In this document: in pieces, positions 12,636 through 21,751 of the stretch
How positions within the stretch are numbered: position 1 is the stretch's first letter
Layout of the letters: each line of letters starts with the position of its first letter
Source of the DNA: Rossellomorea vietnamensis
Lineage (GTDB): Bacteria; Bacillota; Bacilli; Bacillales; Bacillaceae_B
Direction of reading: 5' to 3'
Assembly (NCBI RefSeq): GCF_008180615.1
Contig: NZ_VTEH01000007.1
Coordinates: forward strand, 12,692 to 76,691
Length of the DNA stretch: 64,000 nt
The notes under the pieces: generated by a model
Databases searched by the model: none
What the model was told of the DNA's origin: nothing
Seen by the model: only the letters and a program-made list of their open reading frames with translations
Program-made: the position numbers and the translations under genes

Positions 12636-12805
12636 ACTTCGACAAAATCCGACTATATACCTATTAATTTCTCGAAGGAAATACCGATAGAAGAATAGTC
12701 CGCAAGAAAAGGCAAAGTTATTGAAAGATAATGACGCAAAGCTAAAGGGACTAAAATGAGAGTTTTCATCATGTCAGCCAGCTGCCGCAAAGGAGGATTA
12801 TTACA

Positions 12806-12934
12806 TTGAAATTCCTGACTCCAGAGGAAATGAAGATTAAAAAAGATCGGCAAAAGAAAATTACGTATGCTATGATCTTCGTCATCATGGTCTCTATGTT
12901 TACCGGAATCACCTTCCTGACTTATTCTTTATAA
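12806..12934 (+). CDS. Small single-span membrane protein (42 aa)
   Basis: TTG start with AAAGGAGG eight bases upstream. A charged amphipathic N-terminus (LTPEEMKIKKDRQKK) precedes one transmembrane helix (YAMIFVIMVSMFTGITFL), and the frame ends just before a clear terminator. It is not recognised as a named family. Small membrane proteins of this kind are common in Bacillus and often stress- or sporulation-linked, but nothing here shows the role. Confidence 0.7.
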   Translation: MKFLTPEEMKIKKDRQKKITYAMIFVIMVSMFTGITFLTYSL

Positions 12935-12947
12935 GAAGTAGAAAAGG

Positions 12948-12974
12948 ACCTCCTCTTTAAGGAGGTTTTTTTTG
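12948..12974 (+). terminator. Intrinsic terminator
   Basis: ACCTCC-TCTTTAA-GGAGGT followed by eight T, just after the small membrane protein gene. Confidence 0.85.
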
Positions 12975-13057
12975 TAATCCATCTACAATTTATGGAAAAG
13001 TTCGAGGATTTCCGATAAAATGATTGAAGGGTCAGAAACCACTGGAGGAATACATTC

Positions 13058-13717
13058 ATGAATGAAATTAAACTGTTAAAAGGACTGCTTCATCCTTCTA
13101 TATATTTTTATCAATTAAGAGAATCAGAGATTTTAAAAGGCTACAGTAAAACAATTATCACCCTTTTTCTGGTCTCCATGCTGATTTTCGGCTTGAACGC
13201 CAGCTTTGGCTGGGGAACCGTGCCCTTGTCTAAAGAACTTACTTCCCTATCCCCTTTGGATTTTGAAGTACATAAATTTTACTTTTTACTGGGCAGGATC
13301 TTATTGGGCCTTTTATACGCAGCAGTGATCCTATTCATCCCTTCCCTGCTGTTTTGGACTCTTTCGGAAGCCGAATTCAAAAAAATCGTTGTGGTCCAGG
13401 GTATCACCCTGCTGATCCTGCTTCTTGAAAAATTTACTTACCTGCCGTTCCTGACTTTTATGTCGCTGAACTGGTACTCTTCCCCCTTCGCCCTTGGAAT
13501 CATCGGCCAGGCCCTGACAGAAAATGACTGGCTGAAGTATTTCCTAGGAAGCATTTCACTGTTTAAAATCTGGGCTGCCTTTATTCAATTTAAAGGGCTT
13601 AAGTGGCTCACCGGCAAGAAAAACGGGGTGCTCTTACTTTGGGTGGCAGTCATCAACCTTCTGTTCTGGAGCATTACGGCATTTTTAGCTTATATAGACT
13701 TTTCGATTTTAGTATAA
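13058..13717 (+). CDS. Multi-span membrane protein (Yip1-like)
   Basis: 219 residues with five or six hydrophobic segments (near residues 30-50, 80-105, 115-135, 140-155, 165-180 and 195-217). The pattern and the N-terminal LLHPSIYFYQLRE resemble Yip1-domain proteins of Bacillus, recalled and not computed. It is followed after 15 nt by an HlyD-like adaptor gene, so both are probably one operon and act at the membrane, perhaps in export. No ATPase or permease partner lies nearby. Confidence 0.6.
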   Translation: MNEIKLLKGLLHPSIYFYQLRESEILKGYSKTIITLFLVSMLIFGLNASFGWGTVPLSKELTSLSPLDFEVHKFYFLLGRILLGLLYAAVILFIPSLLFWTLSEAEFKKIVVVQGITLLILLLEKFTYLPFLTFMSLNWYSSPFALGIIGQALTENDWLKYFLGSISLFKIWAAFIQFKGLKWLTGKKNGVLLLWVAVINLLFWSITAFLAYIDFSILV

Positions 13718-13732
13718 AGGCGGTGAATTCAC

Positions 13733-14989
13733 TTGAGTAAAAAAATAATCTACCCGGCTATCATCCTTTGCCTTGTTTTCTTGGCTGTCAATGTGTTTTT
13801 AATCGAGAAAGCGGACAGCAAGGTGGACCGCAATTCGTTTGTGAACGACTGGAAATCTATTACTACCGGAAACTTGCAGAATTCACTGGAAAAAGTGGCA
13901 TCCCTTGCTTCTGCTCAGGAAAGTTATGTTTATTTTGACGAGAGCTTTGGCACGTTCCAAGAGTTCCTCGTTAAAGAAGGCGATGAAGTGTCGGCAGGTT
14001 CTGACTTGTTCACTTTTGAAGCAGAAAATACATTAAGCCAGCAGCAGCTGCTGGAATCGGAAATCCAGCAGCTTGAGGATGAGATTGACAGCATTGAAGA
14101 TCACATCACTGACCTGCGAACGCTCAGGCCATCTGCAAGCGACACCAGGGTACCTACCTCCTCTGCTCTGGATGAGTTCCCGCCGGATGAAAGCATGGAA
14201 GCAAGCTCACTCGAAATCGATTATTATGTTGAGCAGGAAATCGCGGCTAAAGAGCTCGAAATGGAGCGCCTGGAAAACAAGGCAGACAACTTTGAGCGGC
14301 AGCTGAGCGACCTGCAGTCGTATGAAACGACCCTGACAGTCCAGAGCGAATTGGACGGGGTTGTGAAAAAGGTTTCCCGCGAGGTTGACAATCCCGTTAT
14401 AGTCATTGCATCCACCTCGCCTGTCGTTGAAGGGGAATTAAATGAGCAGGAAGTTCTTGAGGTCATGGAAGGCCAGGAGGCTGTAGTTCGTTCAACAGCT
14501 GTAAAAGCAGAGCTGAACGGCTTTGTAACCGATGTTTCCCCCCTTCCTTCTGAAAATGATGCCGAGGACGGCGGTAGCTCTTATCCATTTCAAGTAGAGT
14601 TCAGCGAAGATCAGGAATTGGAAAATCTGCGTCCCGGCTTTCACGTCTCCCTTTCCATCGTAACGGAAGAAGCGAAGGATGTACTGACCGTTTCTGAAGA
14701 CAGCCTGGTGATGGATGGGGCAAAGAAATACCTGCTTGTTGTCACAGAAGACGGAAAGCTGGAAAGAAGGAAAGTATCTGTCGGCATGAAATCAGGCGAT
14801 AGAGTCGAAATCCAAAAGGGCATGGAAAAAGATGAAATCTATGTTAAGGACCCTGACTCTATGGATTTACCAGGCTCCACTTTTGTGACGCCTGTACAAT
14901 TTGACAGACTGACCAATTCAGCTATTAAAAATGCTGACAGACACACCATTTTAGAAAATCTCCTTCTCGGAATCCTTGAAAGAAAATAA
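13733..14989 (+). CDS. HlyD/MFP-type efflux adaptor protein
   Basis: 418 residues. TTG start behind AAAGGCGGTG. There is an N-terminal membrane anchor (residues 4-22), then a biotinyl-lipoyl-like half motif (FLVKEGDEVSAGSDLFTFEAE), a long coiled-coil hairpin (about residues 100-195, rich in Glu/Leu), the second lipoyl half (VQSELDGVVKKV) and beta-barrel regions (LRPGFHVSLSIV, DGKLERRKVSVGMKSGDRVEI). This is the membrane-fusion-protein layout of Gram-positive adaptors that serve ABC exporters. The exporter itself is not in this operon. The gene ends at a strong terminator. Confidence 0.85.
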   Translation: MSKKIIYPAIILCLVFLAVNVFLIEKADSKVDRNSFVNDWKSITTGNLQNSLEKVASLASAQESYVYFDESFGTFQEFLVKEGDEVSAGSDLFTFEAENTLSQQQLLESEIQQLEDEIDSIEDHITDLRTLRPSASDTRVPTSSALDEFPPDESMEASSLEIDYYVEQEIAAKELEMERLENKADNFERQLSDLQSYETTLTVQSELDGVVKKVSREVDNPVIVIASTSPVVEGELNEQEVLEVMEGQEAVVRSTAVKAELNGFVTDVSPLPSENDAEDGGSSYPFQVEFSEDQELENLRPGFHVSLSIVTEEAKDVLTVSEDSLVMDGAKKYLLVVTEDGKLERRKVSVGMKSGDRVEIQKGMEKDEIYVKDPDSMDLPGSTFVTPVQFDRLTNSAIKNADRHTILENLLLGILERK

Positions 14990-14993
14990 CATG

Positions 14994-15028
14994 AAGCGCC
15001 GTACCTGACACAGGTTCGGCGCTTTTTT
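14994..15028 (+). terminator. Intrinsic terminator after the adaptor gene
   Basis: AAGCGCCG / CGGCGCTT stem followed by TTTTTT. Confidence 0.9.
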
Positions 15029-15090
15029 GGGTATAGAAAAGGTATGCTCCCTCATACTAACCATGAATAGAATCCGAAAAGGAGGATTTC

Positions 15091-16698
15091 ATGAAAAAAT
15101 ATAAATTAGCCATCATTCCCATCCTGATATTTTCTATTATATTTATAGCCATCCCTCCCTCCTGCCTGTTCGCTGAGACCCCTGAGAAGAAGGTGATTTT
15201 CCTGGTGATGGACGGGACAAATTCAGATGTCGTGACTCTTGCCCGCTGGTATAAGGGCTCCCCTCTTCACTTGGACAGCATTTTAACAGGCGGTGTCCGG
15301 ACGTATTCAGCTCAATCAGCCATCACCGATTCTGCAGCAGGCGGGACAGCGATGGCCACCGGCTTCAAAACAAAGGCCGATTACATTGGCATGATTCCCG
15401 ATGGAGAAGGTTCCAAGCCAGCAGTCAGCCTGCTTGAAGCGGCCCGGATACAGGGATATGGCACAGGCATTATCTCCACTTCTCCTGTTCAGCACGCAAC
15501 CCCCGCTGCTTTTTCCGCTCATGTGAAAAACCGCGATGAGTTCAGCGACATTGCCGAACAGCAGGTATATCAAGGAATGGATGTTGTATTGGGCGGCGGT
15601 CTTGCCTGGCTTCATTCTGGTGGGGATAAAAGACGTGCGAATGATGACGCTATGTTAAAAACGAAAGAGGCGGCCCGGAAAGATAAAGAGAATCTCCTTG
15701 AAATCATTGAGGAGAAGGACTATCAGATTTTAGAGAACAAAGCAGACCTGGACGAGCGTTCTCCTGGAAGGCTATGGGGCAGTTTTGCCGATGAGGATAT
15801 GGCTTATGACTTTGACCGTGCGGCACTTTTGCCGGAGCAACCTTCTTTGGCCGATATGACTTCTTCTGCGATTGAGCGGCTGAACCAGTCCAGAAATGGA
15901 TTTTTCCTTTTTATTGAAGGCAGCAAGGTTGATTGGGCAGCCCATAAAAACGATCCTGTCGGAATGATCAGCGAGGTGCTCGCGTTTGATGAGGCGGTCG
16001 GTGAAGCACTCGAGTTCGCAAAGCGTGACGGACATACAATGGTCATCGCGGTGACAGACCACGGAAACAGCGGCCTGACAATCGGAAATGGTTCCACTGA
16101 TAAAGACTATTTTGACCAGCCGGTGAAGCAGATCATTGAGCCTTTGAAAAAAGCGCGATTAACAGTGAAAGGGGCATCCTCTCAGTTAGAGAACGACCGC
16201 TCCAATTTAAAAGAAGTGCTCGCCTCCTATGGGCTCGAGGACCATACGGAAGATGAGTTCTGCAGAGTGGAAAAAGCCGGGTCGATTACAGAACTGGAGA
16301 GTGAAATGGCCGCGATGCTCAGCAAGCGGGCTTCCCTCGGCTTTACAACACACGGCCATACCGGTGAAGACGTCTTCCTCTATGCCTATGGACCGGAAAA
16401 ACCAGTGGGACTGCACGAAAACACGGACCTTGCCACTACTGTATCCGACTTCCTCGGGTTGAATTTAGCGGGCTTAAGTGACTGGTATGTTGATGCACGT
16501 GAGTATTATGAAGTGCGGGGGTATGAGACAAAAATCGACATGAGTGACAGTCACAACCCGAAATTTGTCGCACGAAATGAACAGGAGGAATTGGTGTTTC
16601 CGGAAAACAAGAATATCATGATTCGCAATGGTGCTGAGATCCAGCTTCAGGCGGTCAATGTTTATAATGGGGAGACTTTTTTTGTTCATGTTGAGTAG
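15091..16698 (+). CDS. Secreted alkaline phosphatase
   Basis: 535 residues with a signal peptide (hydrophobic residues 6-22, likely cleavage after CLFA near residue 28). Alkaline phosphatase family: Asp41 in LVMDGTNSD is a metal ligand and Ser81 in ITDSAAGGTAMATG is the phosphorylated nucleophile. EGSKVDWAAH, VTDHGNSG and TTHGHTGEDV carry the remaining zinc and magnesium ligands. It releases phosphate from monoesters outside the cell or in the wall space. It starts behind AAAGGAGG after a terminator, so it has its own transcript. Pho control is likely for the family, but no PhoP box was recognised. Confidence 0.95.
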   Translation: MKKYKLAIIPILIFSIIFIAIPPSCLFAETPEKKVIFLVMDGTNSDVVTLARWYKGSPLHLDSILTGGVRTYSAQSAITDSAAGGTAMATGFKTKADYIGMIPDGEGSKPAVSLLEAARIQGYGTGIISTSPVQHATPAAFSAHVKNRDEFSDIAEQQVYQGMDVVLGGGLAWLHSGGDKRRANDDAMLKTKEAARKDKENLLEIIEEKDYQILENKADLDERSPGRLWGSFADEDMAYDFDRAALLPEQPSLADMTSSAIERLNQSRNGFFLFIEGSKVDWAAHKNDPVGMISEVLAFDEAVGEALEFAKRDGHTMVIAVTDHGNSGLTIGNGSTDKDYFDQPVKQIIEPLKKARLTVKGASSQLENDRSNLKEVLASYGLEDHTEDEFCRVEKAGSITELESEMAAMLSKRASLGFTTHGHTGEDVFLYAYGPEKPVGLHENTDLATTVSDFLGLNLAGLSDWYVDAREYYEVRGYETKIDMSDSHNPKFVARNEQEELVFPENKNIMIRNGAEIQLQAVNVYNGETFFVHVE

Positions 16699-16708
16699 GT
16701 GTTGGTGG

Positions 16709-16775
16709 GTGCTTTAGTGCTTTAAACCACTAAGAGGGACTGTCCCTGGTCGTGCGTTAAAGCACTAAAGGGGCA
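16709..16775. repeat. REP-like palindrome
   Basis: GCTTTAAACCACTAAGAGGGACTGTCCC copy with degenerate right flank (CTGGTCGTGCGTTAAAGCAC), directly after the phosphatase gene. Confidence 0.8.
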
Positions 16776-16809
16776 CTTTCTTGCTGCTTTCGAGTTGAAA
16801 TTCCTATTT

Positions 16810-17065
16810 GCGGGCCGTTAACTCTTCCTTTTTACCTTCTCATTGGTCCGTATTTCTTGCTTGCGGGCCGTTACCTCCTGCCTTCCCATCTCTCATTGGC
16901 CCGTATTCTTGGTTTGCGGGCCCTTATCTTCTGCTTTCCCCTTTCTCATTGGCCTGTATTCCAAGTTTGCGGGCCGTTATCTCCTGCTTTCTCCTCTCTC
17001 ATTGGCCCGTATTCCAAGTTTACGGGCTCTTACATCATGCTTCCCCCTCTCTCACCAGCCCTTAT
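16810..17065. repeat. Hairpin repeat array B (exact 53-bp period)
   Basis: GCGGGCC begins at 16810, 16863, 16916 and 16969, and ACGGGCT at 17022: exactly 53 bp apart each time. The spacer carries CTCATTGGCCCGTATTCC. GGCCCG of one unit can pair with CGGGCC of the next across a loop of about 13 nt. The sequence is unrelated to array A, but the period is the same. The whole unit is conserved, so this is not a CRISPR array. There is no gene here. Confidence 0.85.
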
Positions 17066-17189
17066 TAAACACACACTCCACACGGTTTTTCTTTTAGATG
17101 TCTCCCCCGCTCCATTTTCTTACTGATTTGCGTTATAATAAAAGAATGGTTAATTTTGATCGGAATCAGTCAGGAGGCGGCAAATCCTT

Positions 17190-18827
17190 ATGAATGCACA
17201 AGAATTACAGGAAAAGTTGAAACCTTTGAGCAATTATCTGCTGGAAGAACTTCCGTATGGCAGCGAGAGACAAAGCATCGTCCAGAAGGGATTGCTGCTG
17301 TACCGGCAGAATCTTGTTGGCAATATAAAGTTCCACGATGACAGCATCACCGCGGATGTCCAGGACGTCACGCCTGTTAAGGTGACTCTTGAATTGGAAT
17401 TTCCACGTATAAGCAAGTGCTCCTGCCCTTCTGATGAATGGTGCCGCCACCGCATGGCTGCTTTTTTTGCCGTATTCAGCAAAGCTGCCCCTGTGACCAA
17501 TTGGATTCACAAATGGCGCACGACCCGGCCTGAGCAAGCTGCGAATACATCTCCTGAAAAAAAGGTGGATCTGCAGGATATATTAAAGAAGCATGAAGGC
17601 AGCATCAAAAAGGCCAGTGATCTTTTAAAAGACCGCAAACAGCGCGGAGACTCACCGGAAGAATGGTGGGACTATCTTCAGTATCAGTTCAGGGAGTGGG
17701 ACAAAGAGGCCTTTCACCGCCAGTCGCACCTGCTGGACCTGCATATACAGAATTTTTTCCGTAAGCTGATGAAGGATGCTCCGTACGAGCGGGAATGGAA
17801 GCCGCTGTATCAGCTTTATGTTTCCTTTTTTCTGTTCCAGAACTTCGACCGGATGATGGTCTTTTTTAGAGGCAAGACGGCGGAGACTTCACACTACGAA
17901 TTTTTGGTTGACGAAATGTTCGACAGCGTGAAGCAGTTATCCGTCCATGCCATGCCGTTCCGGTTCGATCCTTTCATTGAATTTTTAAAAGAAAAGACGG
18001 AGGAGCTGACGGGTTCTAACGAAAACAGTACGTTGGCAAAGGCAGAAATCTACCGCTTCCTATGGTACTTTCTTTTTAAGAAAAAAGCTTGGCGCCAGGC
18101 GGAGGTTCAACGACTGCAGGAAGAGCGTGCCCCTGAAGACCTCTTTTACGCCCTTGCCCTGCTGCATCAATACATTCTGCTTGAAGAACATGAGTTGGCA
18201 GCGACAGAAATTGAGAAGCTGGGCACTGAGATTGTTCCGTACTCCGATTTCTGGCTGGAGCAGCTTTTTCAAAATAAAAAATATGAACAAGGTGTCGCTT
18301 TCCTGAAGAGCATCATGCCGAAGGTCCCGTCATACGTCAATTCCCTTCCTCCTTATGACAGCGCAGCTTTTTCACGCTGGTTTTTGCGGACACTGCCGAT
18401 TGACTGGATGACAGAAAATGAGCATGGTCTTCTCCGGAAACTGCTTGTCGCCCTTTTACCCTACAGTTACTCCTGGTACAACGAATTCCTGCTAAGTTCG
18501 AAGTCCTTCCGGGATTGGGTGGAGCTGCAGCGTTTTGTCGGATATGAGCTCAGGGAGATGGATAACATGGGCCTCCGGGATGCAGCTAAAGAAGCGCCTC
18601 AGCTCGTCCTGCCCCTTTATCATGAAGGAATCGAATTCTATTTGGCCGGCCGGAACCGTGATAATTATAAACAGGCGGTCAAATACCTGAAAAGATTGCG
18701 TACTCTATATAAAAAACTGAAGAAAACGGATCAGTGGGATATCTATTTGGATTTTATGTTAGAAAAAACCAAGCGTCTTCGTGCGTTCCATGAAGAATGC
18801 AGAAAGGGGAAGCTGATCGATGCTTAA
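17190..18827 (+). CDS. ywqB: SWIM zinc-finger protein (YwqB-like)
   Basis: 545 residues. A SWIM zinc finger lies near residues 73-85 (CSCPSDEWCRHRMAAFF, CxC...CxH). The rest is helical and rich in Trp, Tyr and charged residues. It starts at ATG 17190 behind CAGGAGGCGG. It overlaps the SNF2 helicase gene by 8 nt, the same pair as ywqB-ywqA in B. subtilis. SWIM domains bind DNA or protein and often accompany SNF2 enzymes, so a joint role in DNA handling is inferred. Confidence 0.88.
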   Translation: MNAQELQEKLKPLSNYLLEELPYGSERQSIVQKGLLLYRQNLVGNIKFHDDSITADVQDVTPVKVTLELEFPRISKCSCPSDEWCRHRMAAFFAVFSKAAPVTNWIHKWRTTRPEQAANTSPEKKVDLQDILKKHEGSIKKASDLLKDRKQRGDSPEEWWDYLQYQFREWDKEAFHRQSHLLDLHIQNFFRKLMKDAPYEREWKPLYQLYVSFFLFQNFDRMMVFFRGKTAETSHYEFLVDEMFDSVKQLSVHAMPFRFDPFIEFLKEKTEELTGSNENSTLAKAEIYRFLWYFLFKKKAWRQAEVQRLQEERAPEDLFYALALLHQYILLEEHELAATEIEKLGTEIVPYSDFWLEQLFQNKKYEQGVAFLKSIMPKVPSYVNSLPPYDSAAFSRWFLRTLPIDWMTENEHGLLRKLLVALLPYSYSWYNEFLLSSKSFRDWVELQRFVGYELREMDNMGLRDAAKEAPQLVLPLYHEGIEFYLAGRNRDNYKQAVKYLKRLRTLYKKLKKTDQWDIYLDFMLEKTKRLRAFHEECRKGKLIDA

Positions 18828-21642
18828 AACACGTTTGCTGCATGTGTACATAGAGCCTCTGGAGAACGGCCGCTTCTTCCTTTACTGTGAAAACGACAGC
18901 GGCTATGATATCGGACCGGATGACTGGAAGGGCCAGTTGTTTCTTTGGCATGAAGCCAGTTTTTACGGTACGACGCTGCATCCCAAAGAGCTCGGGACCA
19001 GAAAAGGAATCGAGGTCAACAGCTGGGATCTGCTTTTGCTATTTGCCGATGAATCCTTCAGCGGCATGATTGACTGGCATTGGGATGAACTCGGGCAGAA
19101 GTGCCTTGCCGTTGCCCCGATCATGTACGATTCCATCCAGGAAGGAAAATGGATTCCCCGCTTCGAAGACATGGCGGAAAACGGCCTTTCCTTCCAGGTC
19201 CCGGATGAGCTGTGGGACAACTTTCCCGAAGAATTCTGGCAGGAGGATATCGGCGAAGAATCGGCTGAGGAGTTCGTTTCCGATTGGTACCAGCGCTCTG
19301 TCCGCCAGTCACTCTCTGCCGGGAGCAGTGATCAAATTTTTACCCGCCTGAAAAAACTCGAGGAGAGCACGCTCACTCCGGAAGAACTTCATGCTTATTT
19401 TGATGAAGAAAAATGGAGCGAATGGGTCGGCCTGACGGAAGATGAGACTCCCTTCACGCTGGGGCTGCGCCTGACGGAACCATTGGAGGAGCATGATCCC
19501 TGGGAGCTCGAAACCATCCTCCGGGATAAAAAGCGCAATGACAAAGTCTACTCGTTGGAGGAAGACCGGCTGCCTCCTTCTTATAAAAAACACCTCGATA
19601 CGGTAAAAGAAGAACAGAACCGCTGGATGAAAATGCTTCCGCTTCTCGACCAGGGCGGCGAAATCCGTAATTCACTGGATGAGCACGACGCTTGGGATTT
19701 CCTGACCGTACTCAGCGAAAAATTTCTTGATCTCGACATCGAAATCCTGCTTCCTGCTTGGTGGCAGGCGATGAAGGATGCCCAGATGACGGTCAAAGCC
19801 AAAGTAAAAAACACGGACAGCTCTTATCGTCCTTCTTTTGTCGGGCTGAATGCCATGCTCGATTTTGACTGGCGCCTTTCAATGAATGGCGTGGACCTGT
19901 CGGAAGAAGATTTTCAAAATCTCGTGAACGACCAGCGCCGATTGATCAAAATCCGCGGACAGTGGATGAAGCTGGATCCAGCAATGATTCGGCGCATTCA
20001 AGACTTGATGAGCAAGGCAAAAGCGGAAGGAATTTCGATCCAGGATATGCTGGAGCAGCAGCTTGTTCCGCGTGATGAGGAAGAAGAACTTCTCCAAGAA
20101 GACGATTATGATCCTTACGAGTTCGCCAAAATCCAAATCGACCTCAACCGTTCGATGAAAAAAATGATCGACACGCTGAACAACTCTGCCGAAGTGCCGA
20201 TCGTTTCGACGCCGGACACTTTCCAGGGAGAACTGCGCCCTTACCAGCAGCAAGGAATGAGCTGGCTGCTGTTCCTGCGCAGATACGGGTTTGGCGCCTG
20301 TCTTGCCGATGACATGGGACTTGGAAAAACGGTACAGCTGATTACGTACCTGCAAGAAGTGAAAAAGGTTGAAACCCCGAAGGCACCGGCGTTGATCATC
20401 GCGCCGACATCTGTGCTTGGAAACTGGCAGCGTGAGCTAGAAAAATTCGCACCTGACTTAAAAGTAAAGCTTCACTATGGAGCGAACCGTGACAAAGGAA
20501 TTGAATTCGGACGCGGCATCCTCGATATGGATGTTGTTCTGACTTCCTACGGCTTGTCTCATCTTGATTTTGAAGAGCTGGAGACCGTCGAATGGAATGC
20601 GATCGCTCTCGATGAAGCGCAGAACATCAAGAATGCCAATACGAAGCAGTCACGGGCGATCCGTAAATTAGAAGGAAAGCATCATATCGCGTTGACCGGA
20701 ACTCCGATGGAAAACCGCTTGTCAGAGCTTTGGGCGATTTTCGACTTCTTGAACCACGGCTATCTTGGCGGCTTCACGCAATTTCAAAAGAAGTTCATCG
20801 TGCCAATTGAAAAAGAAGAAAATGAATCACGGGTCAAAGAACTTCAGGCGAAAATCAGGCCGTTCCTGCTTCGCCGGACGAAGAAAGATCCAGAAGTCGA
20901 GCTGAATCTGCCGGATAAAATTGAGCAGAAAGAGTACTGTGCGCTGACCACTGAGCAGGCATCCTTATATGAGCAGCTCATTAAAGATACCTTCGCACAG
21001 CTGGAAGCCCTTAGCGGTTTTGAGCGAAAAGGACTTGTCCTGCAAATGCTGAACCGCCTGAAACAGCTCTGCAATCACCCTGCTCTTTATCTCAAAGAAC
21101 CGCAGCCGGAGAACATTGAAAAGCGTTCTGAGAAAATGCGGAAGCTCGTTGATATTGTGGAAAATGTGCTCGATTCAGGTGAAGCTTGCTTGATCTTTAC
21201 CCAGTACATCTCCATGGGGGAGATGATCCAAAACGTCATGAAAGAAAAGTTCGGCGTCGACGTGCCATTCTTGAATGGCAGCATGGCTAAAACCCAGCGT
21301 GACAACCTCGTGGAAAGATTCCAAAACGGTGAATTCCCTGTGTTCCTGCTGTCTCTGAAAGCCGGAGGAACCGGTCTGAACCTCACCGCCGCCAACCACG
21401 TCGTCCACTACGACCGCTGGTGGAACCCGGCCGTCGAAAACCAGGCCACCGACCGCGCGTATCGTATAGGACAGAACCGCTTCGTTCATGTTCATAAAAT
21501 GATCGCATCTGGAACGCTTGAGGAAAAGATTGATATGATGCTTGAGAAGAAGCAGGCATTGAATGACGAGATTATTCAGAGTGACCAGTGGATGACTGAG
21601 TTGTCTGATCAGGATCTGCATAGTTTGTTGTCTTTGGAGTAG
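18820..21642 (+). CDS. ywqA: SNF2-family DNA-dependent ATPase/helicase (YwqA-like)
   Basis: 940 residues. The N-terminal half (about 1-440) is a SNF2-associated helicase-accessory region rich in acidic residues. The ATPase core begins near residue 470: Walker A in DDMGLGKT at about 497, DEAQ box LDEAQNIKN near 600, ALTGTPMENRLSELW, then the second RecA lobe with SLKAGGTGLNL, HYDRWWNPAVE and QATDRAYRIGQ near 878. It is translocase-type and does not necessarily unwind DNA. It is coupled to the SWIM protein upstream and ends in a strong terminator. Confidence 0.95.
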   Translation: MLKTRLLHVYIEPLENGRFFLYCENDSGYDIGPDDWKGQLFLWHEASFYGTTLHPKELGTRKGIEVNSWDLLLLFADESFSGMIDWHWDELGQKCLAVAPIMYDSIQEGKWIPRFEDMAENGLSFQVPDELWDNFPEEFWQEDIGEESAEEFVSDWYQRSVRQSLSAGSSDQIFTRLKKLEESTLTPEELHAYFDEEKWSEWVGLTEDETPFTLGLRLTEPLEEHDPWELETILRDKKRNDKVYSLEEDRLPPSYKKHLDTVKEEQNRWMKMLPLLDQGGEIRNSLDEHDAWDFLTVLSEKFLDLDIEILLPAWWQAMKDAQMTVKAKVKNTDSSYRPSFVGLNAMLDFDWRLSMNGVDLSEEDFQNLVNDQRRLIKIRGQWMKLDPAMIRRIQDLMSKAKAEGISIQDMLEQQLVPRDEEEELLQEDDYDPYEFAKIQIDLNRSMKKMIDTLNNSAEVPIVSTPDTFQGELRPYQQQGMSWLLFLRRYGFGACLADDMGLGKTVQLITYLQEVKKVETPKAPALIIAPTSVLGNWQRELEKFAPDLKVKLHYGANRDKGIEFGRGILDMDVVLTSYGLSHLDFEELETVEWNAIALDEAQNIKNANTKQSRAIRKLEGKHHIALTGTPMENRLSELWAIFDFLNHGYLGGFTQFQKKFIVPIEKEENESRVKELQAKIRPFLLRRTKKDPEVELNLPDKIEQKEYCALTTEQASLYEQLIKDTFAQLEALSGFERKGLVLQMLNRLKQLCNHPALYLKEPQPENIEKRSEKMRKLVDIVENVLDSGEACLIFTQYISMGEMIQNVMKEKFGVDVPFLNGSMAKTQRDNLVERFQNGEFPVFLLSLKAGGTGLNLTAANHVVHYDRWWNPAVENQATDRAYRIGQNRFVHVHKMIASGTLEEKIDMMLEKKQALNDEIIQSDQWMTELSDQDLHSLLSLE

Positions 21643-21664
21643 GTATCTATATATGTATAGTAGA

Positions 21665-21701
21665 ACCCCCCTGCCGCTTTTTGCGGTGGGGGACTCTTTT
21701 T
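21665..21701 (+). terminator. Intrinsic terminator of the ywqB-ywqA operon
   Basis: CCCCCTGCCGC-TTTTT-GCGGTGGGGG stem followed by a T-rich tract. Confidence 0.9.
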
Positions 21702-21704
21702 ACT

Positions 21705-21736
21705 TTACCACTTTAAAGCACTAAGAGGGACTGTCC
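21705..21736. repeat. Left half of a REP palindrome split by the IS4 element
   Basis: CCACTTTAAAGCACTAAGAG then GGGACTGTCC. The sequence continues at 23011 after the insertion. GGACTGTCC (21728-21736) is the left copy of the target duplication. Confidence 0.9.
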
Positions 21737-21751
21737 ACGGGTGTTGATTAG

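Noticed and set aside
13733..16698. A complete drug or metabolite exporter operon
   Set aside because: Only the adaptor and a membrane protein of unknown class are present. No ATPase or permease is encoded, and a terminator separates the phosphatase gene.
16810..17065. Possible CRISPR array
   Set aside because: Whole 53-bp units are conserved, so there are no unique spacers, and no cas genes lie in the window. The same holds for the arrays at 1-410 and 35.2-36.2 kb.
16808..17097. Three overlapping reading frames with repeated Leu/Ser/Pro-rich motifs
   Set aside because: They are translations of the 53-bp repeat in all frames. No ribosome site is present, and frames stay open because 53-bp units shift phase without stops.
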